Assembly: GCF_001507435.1 (NCBI RefSeq)
Contig: NZ_LMWH01000298.1
Span: 1 to 20,560, forward strand
Direction: 5' to 3'
DNA length: 20,560 bases
DNA from: Streptomyces sp. NRRL F-5122
GTDB taxonomy: Bacteria > Actinomycetota > Actinomycetes > Streptomycetales > Streptomycetaceae
Of the stretch, positions 13,928 through 20,560 are shown in pieces. The position numbers were made by a program, and so were the translations under genes. Position 1 is the first letter of the stretch. Every line of letters starts with the position of its first letter. The notes beneath the pieces were generated by a model. It searched no databases. It was given only the letters and a program-made list of their open reading frames with translations, and had not been told where the DNA came from.

Positions 13928-16900
13928 ATGGCGGGACGAGGCTCTCGAACAGTGGACTGCGGAAGGGACGAGCCGGGCGCGGGGCCAGGGCTCGTGCGCC
14001 TGTATGACCGGGCGGGGCGTCCGCGCGGCACCGGGTTCGCACTCGACCACGACGGCACGGTGGTCACCGGTCACGAGGCCGTCGACGGCGTCGAGGGGCT
14101 GCTGCTCCAGGGCCCGGACGAACGCGTCTGCGTGGTGGGAGCCGAGGCGGTGACCCCGTTGCCCCACGCCGGACTCGCCCTCGTCCGCACCGAGGGGCTC
14201 GGTCTTGCTCCGCTTCCCGTCACGGCGCGGGACCGCATCGAGGCCGGTACGTACGTCCGGATCGCCGCGGGCGGCTGGCGCGAGGCACGCGTCCTCGGCA
14301 CGACGCCCGTCACCTACCGCGCGCAGGACCGGCCCCATCACCTCGCTGCCGCGCTGGAGTTGGCGATCGGCACCGCCGGTACCGAGGCGCTGCGCACGGC
14401 CGGCGGCGCCGCCGGTGGCCCGGTGCTCGACGCCACGACCGGCGCCGTGCTGGCCGTGCTCGGCACCGCACTGCACACGGAACACCGCACGACCGGCTTC
14501 GCGGTACCCCTGCGAGGGCTCGGACAGCAGCTGGAGCGAGTGCTGGCCCGCAACACGGAGACCGTGGCCGCCTACGGGCCGGACCTGAACCTGGCGGGCG
14601 TCCTCGCCCTCACCGGAGCGGCGACCCCGGCGACGACGGGTCCCTACGATGCGCACTTCGTCCCCGAGCCCGTCCGGCGCGGCGCCCTGCTCGAGGAGTT
14701 CGCGGCCTTCGAGAAGGGCTCGGCGGCCGTCCTCGGACTCGTCGGGCCGCCGGGCAGCGGTCGTACGGCGGAACTCGCCTCGCTCGCCGCACGGCGCACA
14801 CGCGGACCCGAACCGGCTCCCGTGCTGTGGCTGCGCGGGGTGGACCTCGAAGGCCCGGACACCTCCCTGGCCGACGCGGCGAGACGGGCGCTCGAGCGGG
14901 CGTGCCGGATCGTGGGGGCATCCGGGACCGACGCCCCAGCGGGCCGGCAGTGCGATGTCAGCCCCGAGAGCCTGGCCCGGGTCGCACGGAACGCCGGACG
15001 CCCGCTGCTGCTGCTCCTGGACGACCCCGAGTGGATGCCGCTCGCCCTCGCCCCTGGGCTCCCCGGCTGGACGGCGGCCACGGCCGCCTGGCTGCGCGAG
15101 ACCGGATCGCGGCTCGTGGTGGCCTGCCGCCAGGAGTACTGGGAGTCGGCGGGCGCGGAGTTCCCGGGGGAGATGCTGCACCGCAGGCGCGCCCCGGCGC
15201 TAGAGAACCTCCCGGCCCTCCCGCCCGCTCGCACATCGTCACGAACGGGGGAGGGCCCGACCGTCGCGCCATGGTCCCCGGCCCCTCTGCCGCCCTGTGT
15301 CCGGCTCGGCACCCTCACCCCCGAGGAGGCCCTTCAGGCCCGCGCAGGCCACGGCATCCCCGACGGTCTGCTCGACGACGGCGCCGCCCGGCACCCCCTC
15401 ACCCTGCGACTTCTCGCGGAGGTGCGTGCGGCCCTTCCCGCCGTCGTCGACGGCCCCACTGACAGCACCGCGCGCCGAGCCCGCATCAGCCGCGACGATG
15501 TCCTCTGCGCCCATTTGGACCTGATGTGCCTGCGCATCGCACGACGGCTCGCCGCCTGGAACGGGCTGCGCGGCACCGCCGTGCGCCGTCTCGCGGCCAA
15601 GGTCTCGGGACAGGTCCACGAGGCCGCCCGGCACTGCCTGGGCCCCGGACAGGGCGCACTGGACCATGCGACCTTTCAGGCCGTTTTTCCCGGTGGGCCC
15701 GCGCAGGCGCCATGGCTCGGCCGTATCGAGGGCTGGCACTCCGCCGTCCTCGCCGAGGGGTTGTTCGTGCCCGTGCCCGGCGGATACCGCTTCGCCCACG
15801 AGGATCTCGCCGACCGGCTCCAGGGCATGCACCTCGACCTGGACACCGCCCTGCACACCCTGGTGCACGCCCGGGTGCGGGGTGCGGTGGAGCGTCCGGT
15901 GTCGTCCCTGGCGGCATCGGCGGCCGTCCGCCGCCGCGATCGTGCCGTGCTCCGGACCGTCCCCTCCCGCACCCTGCCGGTTCCACGCCATCGCATCGGC
16001 CCCGTCGTCCAGGCCCTGCTCCTGCTGCCCCGCCAAAAGGGACGCGCCGAGCTCGCCCTGCGGCTCGAGGAACTGGTGCACGCTCTGGACACCCTGCCGC
16101 CGTCCCCCCAGGACCCGCTGCACGACGCCGTCTGGTGGGCCACCCACCTGCTCACCGAAACCCTGCTTCGGCTGGCCGACGCGACGCCTTATCTGCACGC
16201 GCTGCGCCTCCTCGCGGAGCACGTGGTACGCCGCCGCGCCCGGGGTCTCGCCGTGCCGGGCGAGCTCGGCCCGTGGTTCTGGGAGGCGCTTCCGGTCTCC
16301 GGTGCGGAACGGCTCGACCTGCTCAGAAGGCTCGTCGCGGCGGACGAGGCGCCCCGCACGGCCGGCGGGATCGGCTCGGAACGCGCCGCGGGTCCTGTCC
16401 CCGCCTCGCCGGGCGTTCCCCGGTACCTGGACGCCGTGGCACGGCTCCTCGCCGCCGACACCCTCGCCGTGCAACGCGAGCTCACCCGCTGGTTCGACGA
16501 CGAGCGCACGCTGCCCGCCACTCCGCATGCGACCGTGGCCACCGCCGCACAGGCACTGCTGCACACGCACCGGCGCCGGGCCCTCGACGACCTGACCGAG
16601 GCGCTCCTGGACAGCGCGCACCGGCGCGGCGAAGAACTGCTCGCCGTGCTCGCCGAGGAGGAGCCGTCCGCGGTGTGCCGGGCCGTGGACCGCTGGGCGC
16701 ACGACGAACGGCCCGAGCGTCGGACGGCGGCCGTGGCCCACGGACTGCGCGCCGCCCCGCACGTCCGCACCGAGGCGGATCGCGAGCTGCTGCGCCATGC
16801 GGCCCTCGCCATGGTCGCCCGCCCCGCCGACTGCACCGCGCACGGCGGCGCCCTCGCCCTCCTCGTCCACGACCCGCTGACCCGTGACCGGTATCTCCCG

Positions 16901-17668
16901 CAGGCCCTGACACGGTTCGCCGCCGGTGATCCGCAGCTGCCCGCCGGTGCCCTGGTCCCCGCGCTCGCCACCCATCCGGAACCGGTGCTCGCCGCGTTCC
17001 GCCCGCGGCTGCGCCAGTGCGGACCAGACGTGGACGACACCCTGCGCACGCTCGTCGACTCGACGACGCCCGCCCTGGCCGGGCAGGTCGCCCGTCTCCT
17101 GCGCGACCTTGTCGCACTCCTCCCGGAGCCGGACGCCACTTCCCACGAAGCCGGCCCGCCGACGGACCTCGGGGAGCACATCGCCGCCCATGCGGTCAGG
17201 CACCTGGAGCATGGCCGCGCCAACCGCCCCGTGCTGCTGCCGCTGGTCACCGGACTGCTCGACGGCGGACCGGCGCAGTTGCGCGCGGCGCTCGCCGCCG
17301 CGCTGGCCGCACCCGGCCGCGTGGAGTCCCGTTCCCTGCGGTGGGAACTGCTGGATCTGCTGCTCGCCCAGGAGCGGGATCCCATGGTCCTGGAGCGCCT
17401 GCTGCGTGCCGCGGCCGACGGTCTGCACCGGGGCGGTGAGGGGCACGCCCGCCATGTGATCCACCGGGTCGGCCTGCTTCTGGCCCGTACCGGCGACGGC
17501 GCCGCACACTTCGATCGGGAACTGTTCGACCTCGCCCGGCACGTCCCCGGATTCGCCCGGCTCGTGGCCCGCTGGCTCACCGAGGCACCGGGGGAATGGG
17601 CTGTCCTGGTCGGCCCGAGCACCCGTCGGATGATCGAGAACCTGGGCGGTCTACGGGTCCCGGCCTGA
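13928..17668 (+). CDS. STAND-type P-loop ATPase with degenerate trypsin-like N-terminal domain
   Basis: The 1246-residue product has three parts. Residues 20-205 have a trypsin/HtrA-like pattern: RGTGFALDHDGTVVTGHEAV, GLALVRT and GAAGGPVLD. The catalytic positions appear replaced: His by Glu50 (with His49 shifted by one), Asp by Gly82 and Ser by Ala162. A catalytically dead protease fold is therefore likely. Residues 245-500 form the nucleotide-binding unit with Walker A GPPGSGRT (273-280), Walker B LLLLLDD (360-366), a sensor-like strand LVVACRQEYWE (396-406) and RHPLTLRLL near 488, typical of STAND/NACHT ATPases. YRFAHEDLADRLQG (620-633) resembles the end of their winged-helix part. The rest is Ala/Leu/Arg helical repeats, a likely sensor. 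No signal peptide or membrane span is seen. Its role is unknown: conflict or defence sensor, or housekeeping regulator. Confidence 0.85.
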   Translation: MAGRGSRTVDCGRDEPGAGPGLVRLYDRAGRPRGTGFALDHDGTVVTGHEAVDGVEGLLLQGPDERVCVVGAEAVTPLPHAGLALVRTEGLGLAPLPVTARDRIEAGTYVRIAAGGWREARVLGTTPVTYRAQDRPHHLAAALELAIGTAGTEALRTAGGAAGGPVLDATTGAVLAVLGTALHTEHRTTGFAVPLRGLGQQLERVLARNTETVAAYGPDLNLAGVLALTGAATPATTGPYDAHFVPEPVRRGALLEEFAAFEKGSAAVLGLVGPPGSGRTAELASLAARRTRGPEPAPVLWLRGVDLEGPDTSLADAARRALERACRIVGASGTDAPAGRQCDVSPESLARVARNAGRPLLLLLDDPEWMPLALAPGLPGWTAATAAWLRETGSRLVVACRQEYWESAGAEFPGEMLHRRRAPALENLPALPPARTSSRTGEGPTVAPWSPAPLPPCVRLGTLTPEEALQARAGHGIPDGLLDDGAARHPLTLRLLAEVRAALPAVVDGPTDSTARRARISRDDVLCAHLDLMCLRIARRLAAWNGLRGTAVRRLAAKVSGQVHEAARHCLGPGQGALDHATFQAVFPGGPAQAPWLGRIEGWHSAVLAEGLFVPVPGGYRFAHEDLADRLQGMHLDLDTALHTLVHARVRGAVERPVSSLAASAAVRRRDRAVLRTVPSRTLPVPRHRIGPVVQALLLLPRQKGRAELALRLEELVHALDTLPPSPQDPLHDAVWWATHLLTETLLRLADATPYLHALRLLAEHVVRRRARGLAVPGELGPWFWEALPVSGAERLDLLRRLVAADEAPRTAGGIGSERAAGPVPASPGVPRYLDAVARLLAADTLAVQRELTRWFDDERTLPATPHATVATAAQALLHTHRRRALDDLTEALLDSAHRRGEELLAVLAEEEPSAVCRAVDRWAHDERPERRTAAVAHGLRAAPHVRTEADRELLRHAALAMVARPADCTAHGGALALLVHDPLTRDRYLPQALTRFAAGDPQLPAGALVPALATHPEPVLAAFRPRLRQCGPDVDDTLRTLVDSTTPALAGQVARLLRDLVALLPEPDATSHEAGPPTDLGEHIAAHAVRHLEHGRANRPVLLPLVTGLLDGGPAQLRAALAAALAAPGRVESRSLRWELLDLLLAQERDPMVLERLLRAAADGLHRGGEGHARHVIHRVGLLLARTGDGAAHFDRELFDLARHVPGFARLVARWLTEAPGEWAVLVGPSTRRMIENLGGLRVPA

Positions 17669-17711
17669 CCCGGCCGACCCGCGGTGTCCGACGTGCCGCC
17701 CGTCACAGCAC

Positions 17712-17745
17712 CCATGCCGATGCCGGCCGGGACCATCCGGCATGG
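17712..17745 (+). terminator. Possible hairpin between the STAND gene and ribF
   Basis: CCATGCCG (17712-17719) pairs with CGGCATGG (17738-17745). An inner ATG/CAT extension has one bulged C and the loop is about 11 bases. It is 43 bases after the STAND stop. It may terminate that gene or act in the ribF leader. Confidence 0.45.
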
Positions 17746-17804
17746 CACCCTTAGACCTGCGTACGAGGCAGACACGGACATGGGTTCGACGAGGAGCGGT
17801 CACA

Positions 17805-18758
17805 GTGCAGCGCTGGCGTGGCTTGGAGGACATCCCCCAGGACTGGGGGCGCAGCGTCGTCACCATCGGGTCCTATGACGGAGTCCACCGCGGACACCAG
17901 CTGATCATCCGGCATGCCGTGGATCGTGCCCGTGAGCTGGGCGTTCCCTCGGTGGTCGTGACCTTCGACCCGCACCCGAGCGAGGTCGTGCGCCCCGGCA
18001 GCCACCCTCCGCTGCTCGCCCCGCACCACCGTCGCGCCGAGCTGATGGCGAAGCTGGGTGTCGACGCGGTCCTCATCCTGCCCTTCACCACCGAGTTCTC
18101 ACGGCTCTCGCCCGCCGACTTCGTGGTCAAGGTCCTGGTGGACAAGTTGCACGCCAAGGCCGTGGTCGAGGGCCCGAACTTCCGCTTCGGCCACAAGGCC
18201 GCCGGAAACGTGCAGTTCCTGACCGAGCAGGGCAAGACCTACGACTTCGACGTCGAGGTCGTCGACCTCTACGTGAGCGGAGACGCGGGCGGCGGCGAGC
18301 CCTTCTCCTCCACGCTGACCCGGCGGCTGATCGCCGACGGCGACGTCGAGGGGGCGCGCGAGATCCTCGGCCGTCCGCACCGGGTCGAGGGCGTGGTGGT
18401 GCGCGGCGCCCAGCGGGGCCGTGAGCTCGGCTTCCCGACCGCCAACGTGGAGACGCTTCCGCACACCGCGATCCCGGCCGACGGCGTCTACGCGGGCTGG
18501 CTGCACGTCCAGGGCGAGGCCATGCCGGCGGCGATCTCCGTCGGTACGAACCCGCAGTTCGACGGCACCGACCGGACCGTCGAGGCCTACGCCATCGACC
18601 GGGTGGGCCTCGACCTGTACGGGCTGCACGTCGCCGTGGACTTCCTGGCGTTCGTCCGCGGCCAGGCCCGGTTCGAGTCGCTGGACGCGCTGCTGGAGCA
18701 GATGGCGGAGGACGTGAAGCGCTGTCGCGACCTGATCGCGGCGGACGACACCGACTGA
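17805..18758 (+). CDS. ribF: Bifunctional riboflavin kinase/FMN adenylyltransferase
   Basis: This 317-residue enzyme phosphorylates riboflavin to FMN and adenylates FMN to FAD. The N-terminal nucleotidyltransferase domain (about 1-185) shows GSYDGVHRGHQ (22-32) with the HxGH-like site, VVTFDPHPSEV, and EGPNFRFGHKAAGN. The C-terminal riboflavin kinase domain (about 190-310) shows GRELGFPTANV, the ADGVYAGWL strand, SVGTNPQFDG and VEAYAIDRVGLDLYG. The length is normal. GTG 17805 is chosen because GAGGAG (17791-17796) is 8 bases upstream and VQRWRGLEDIP is the actinobacterial start; the open frame to 17742 lacks protein character. It stands downstream of truB as in many bacteria, but separated by the STAND gene. 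No FMN riboswitch was recognised in the 136-bp gap. Confidence 0.97.
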   Translation: MQRWRGLEDIPQDWGRSVVTIGSYDGVHRGHQLIIRHAVDRARELGVPSVVVTFDPHPSEVVRPGSHPPLLAPHHRRAELMAKLGVDAVLILPFTTEFSRLSPADFVVKVLVDKLHAKAVVEGPNFRFGHKAAGNVQFLTEQGKTYDFDVEVVDLYVSGDAGGGEPFSSTLTRRLIADGDVEGAREILGRPHRVEGVVVRGAQRGRELGFPTANVETLPHTAIPADGVYAGWLHVQGEAMPAAISVGTNPQFDGTDRTVEAYAIDRVGLDLYGLHVAVDFLAFVRGQARFESLDALLEQMAEDVKRCRDLIAADDTD

Positions 18759-18813
18759 TCCCGGGGGCCGCCGGGTCGGATTCCCCGACTGTCCCTCGTA
18801 GAGAAGAGCACGT

Positions 18814-18863
18814 ACAAGAACGGGGCGGCCCGCGCCATCAGGCGCGGGCCGCCCCGTTCTTGT
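18814..18863. terminator. Bidirectional 23-bp hairpin between ribF and the convergent ATPase gene
   Basis: A perfect 23-bp inverted repeat (18814-18836 with 18841-18863) has a 4-base loop ATCA. It lies 55 bases after the ribF stop and 34 bases beyond the stop of the minus-strand gene. With AAGAA/TTCTT at the stem base it has a T-rich end in both directions. Confidence 0.92.
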
Positions 18864-18897
18864 CGCCGTGGTGTCCCCCGTCGGCCGGGCCGTCCGG

Positions 18898-20560
18898 CTA
18901 CTGCTCGGGCGGCGCGGGCGGCGTCTGCCCCGGCTGCGGCGGATAGGGCTGCTGGGCCGGCGGGTAGGGCTGGTGGGCGGGAGGATGCGGCTGCCCCGTC
19001 TGCCCCGGCTGCGGTGCTGCCGGGTGCGATCCGCTCGGCTGCTGCGGCGGACCCTGCTGGGCGTCGGGCTGCGGGTACGGGGGCTGTGCGTATCCGTGGG
19101 GTGCCTGGGGCGGCATCGGGGCGTGGCCGGGCGCTGCCTGCCCGGGGACCTGCTGGCCCGGGATGTACGGCCGGCCCGGGATCTGCTGCCCCTGGACCTG
19201 CTGAGCCGGGATCTGGCCGGGGAACTGGCCGGGCATCGGCGGCGCGGCGACCGGGGGCGGATTGCCGTCCGACGTCCACAGGCCGTGCGACTGCTGGTGG
19301 CGTGCGATGTCCTCGGCGACCATCGCGGCGAGCGTGAAGTACGCCTCTCGCACCTTCGGCCGCATCATGTCGAGGTCGACCTCGGCACCCGCCGCCAGAT
19401 GCTCGTCGAACGGCACGACGACGACGCCGCGGCACCGCGTCTCGAAGTGCGACACGATGTCCTCCACCTTGATCATCTTTCCGGTCTCGCGGACTCCGGA
19501 GATGACGGTGATGGACCGCGCGACCAGGTCCGCGTATCCGTGGGCCGACAGCCAGTCCAGCGTGGTGCTCGCGCTGCTCGCGCCGTCGACCGAGGGCGTC
19601 GAGATGATGATGAGCTGGTCGGCGAGATCGAGGACTCCGCGCATCGCGCTGTACAGCAGACCCGTTCCGGAGTCGGTGAGGATGATCGGGTACTGCTTGC
19701 CGAGCACGTCGATCGCGCGCCGGTAGTCCTCGTCGTTGAACGTCGTGGAGACGGCCGGGTCGACGTCGTTGGCGATGATCTCCAGGCCGGAGGGCGCCTG
19801 CGAGGTGAACCGCCGGATGTCCATGTAGGAGTTGAGGTACGGGATCGCCTGGACCAGGTCACGGATGGTGGCCCCGGTCTCGCGGCGCACGCGGCGCCCG
19901 AGGGTGCCCGCGTCCGGGTTGGCGTCGATCGCAAGGATCTTGTCCTGCCGCTCGGTGGCGAGCGTGGAGCCCAGCGCCGTGGTCGTGGTGGTCTTGCCGA
20001 CACCGCCCTTGAGGCTGATGACGGCGATCCGGTAGCACGACAGGACCGGCGTGCGGATCAGTTCGAGCTTGCGCTGCCGCTCGGCCTCCTCCTTCTTGCC
20101 GCCGAGCTTGAACCGGCCACCGGCGCCCGCCGGACGGCTGCTCTTCGCCTTCTGCCTCTTGTTGTTGAGCAGCCGGTCGGAGGACAGCTCCACCGCGGCG
20201 GTGTAACCGAGCGGTGCCACTCCGGGGTTGGTCGGCTGCCGCTGGTCGTGCTGGACGGGCTGCGGCCAGGCGGCACCGACGCGCGGGTCCACCGGGGGCT
20301 GCGGCTGCGCGGGCGGCTGCGGGAAGCCGTAACCGTCGGGCTGCGCACCCGAGTTCGGGGCGGGCTGCGGGGGGAAGCCATAGCCGGGCTGAGGGGTCGG
20401 CTGGTTCGGCACGGGGGCGTTCGGGTACGGGGCCGCGGCCGGGGGCTGTGCCTGCGGGACCTGGGCGTCGGGCGCCTGGGCCTGGGGGGCCTGGGGGTTC
20501 GACTGGGGGAAGCCGTAGCCGCTCTGCGGCGGCACGGGGACGCCCGGCTGCGGGAAGCCG
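18898..20560 (-). CDS. Proline/glutamine-rich MinD/ParA-like ATPase, probably ESX (type VII secretion)-associated; 5' end outside window
   Basis: 553 residues are visible; the frame stays open at the right edge (GFPQPGVP precedes an internal GTG at 20535), so the start is missing. The first ~150 residues are Pro/Gln-rich with four GYGFP-type repeats. A basic patch ([13 protein letters not shown]) follows. Then comes a MinD/ParA-like domain: deviant Walker A KGGVGKTT (visible residues 184-191), AIDANPDAG (about 210-218), ILTDSGTG (about 293-300) and [17 protein letters not shown]. The C-terminal ~125 residues are Pro/Gln/Gly-rich with PGQ-type repeats. This plan of a proline-rich tail plus MinD-like ATPase resembles EspI-type proteins of ESX loci, and a Streptomyces ESX cluster is expected just beyond the edge. 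The ATPase assignment is firm; the link to secretion is inference from resemblance and synteny. Confidence 0.85.
   Translation of the reverse strand, partial: GFPQPGVPVPPQSGYGFPQSNPQAPQAQAPDAQVPQAQPPAAAPYPNAPVPNQPTPQPGYGFPPQPAPNSGAQPDGYGFPQPPAQPQPPVDPRVGAAWPQPVQHDQRQPTNPGVAPLGYTAAVELSSDRLLNNKRQKAKSSRPAGAGGRFKLGGKKEEAERQRKLELIRTPVLSCYRIAVISLKGGVGKTTTTTALGSTLATERQDKILAIDANPDAGTLGRRVRRETGATIRDLVQAIPYLNSYMDIRRFTSQAPSGLEIIANDVDPAVSTTFNDEDYRRAIDVLGKQYPIILTDSGTGLLYSAMRGVLDLADQLIIISTPSVDGASSASTTLDWLSAHGYADLVARSITVISGVRETGKMIKVEDIVSHFETRCRGVVVVPFDEHLAAGAEVDLDMMRPKVREAYFTLAAMVAEDIARHQQSHGLWTSDGNPPPVAAPPMPGQFPGQIPAQQVQGQQIPGRPYIPGQQVPGQAAPGHAPMPPQAPHGYAQPPYPQPDAQQGPPQQPSGSHPAAPQPGQTGQPHPPAHQPYPPAQQPYPPQPGQTPPAPPEQ

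Noticed and set aside
13985..14540. Annotation as an active serine protease
   Set aside because: The His, Asp and Ser positions read Glu50, Gly82 and Ala162, although the surrounding fold pattern remains.
15239..17542. A 767-codon minus-strand frame inside the STAND gene
   Set aside because: It is an antisense shadow of a gene with strong G/C third-position bias, with no recognisable domain or start signals.
1..20560. CRISPR arrays, insertion sequences, integrases or rRNA/tRNA genes
   Set aside because: I read both strands for spaced direct repeats, transposase motifs and RNA gene signatures and saw none.

Overview
This window is high-GC actinobacterial DNA, almost certainly from a Streptomyces. 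The evidence is extreme G/C at codon third positions, frequent GTG starts, no in-frame TTA codon noticed in the genes called, GC-rich hairpin terminators without U-tracts, and the gene order. From memory, the order matches the ispG-to-ESX region of S. coelicolor (about SCO5696 to SCO5717). I could not run a database search.

Layout. 1-120 is the 3' end of ispG, followed by a hairpin and about 640 bp without a convincing gene. Two GNAT acetyltransferases (824-1672 and 1806-2378) lead to proS (2449-4149). Two back-to-back hairpins separate proS from a minus-strand cluster (6345 down to 4296): a Tat-type lipoprotein, a DUF4439 ferritin-like protein and an APH(6)-family kinase homologue that has lost its catalytic residues. 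Divergent from that cluster is the nusA-infB translation/transcription cluster: rimP, nusA, ylxR, infB, ylxP (DUF503), rbfA, truB. A 3.7-kb gene for a STAND-type ATPase with a degenerate trypsin-like domain lies between truB and ribF, which are neighbours in many bacteria. After ribF, a 23-bp perfect hairpin separates it from a convergent, 5'-truncated, proline/glutamine-rich MinD/ParA-like ATPase. That last gene probably marks the edge of a type VII (ESX) secretion locus outside the window.

How the genes work together. RimP and RbfA mature the 30S subunit. NusA couples transcription to translation. YlxR binds RNA. IF2 starts translation, TruB makes pseudouridine 55 in tRNA, and ProRS charges tRNA-Pro. 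RibF makes FMN and FAD. The accessory-looking elements are the minus-strand trio and the STAND pseudo-protease.

Most notable signals: (i) the STAND protein, in which all three catalytic-triad positions of the protease-like domain appear replaced; (ii) three tandem 11-bp repeats just before infB that create a chain of ATGA-overlapping mini-ORFs (MSTR, MSTR, MSTPMN) between two hairpins; (iii) the APH-family pseudokinase co-transcribed with a ferritin-like protein and a lipoprotein. Promoter calls are based mainly on -10-like hexamers and are weak.
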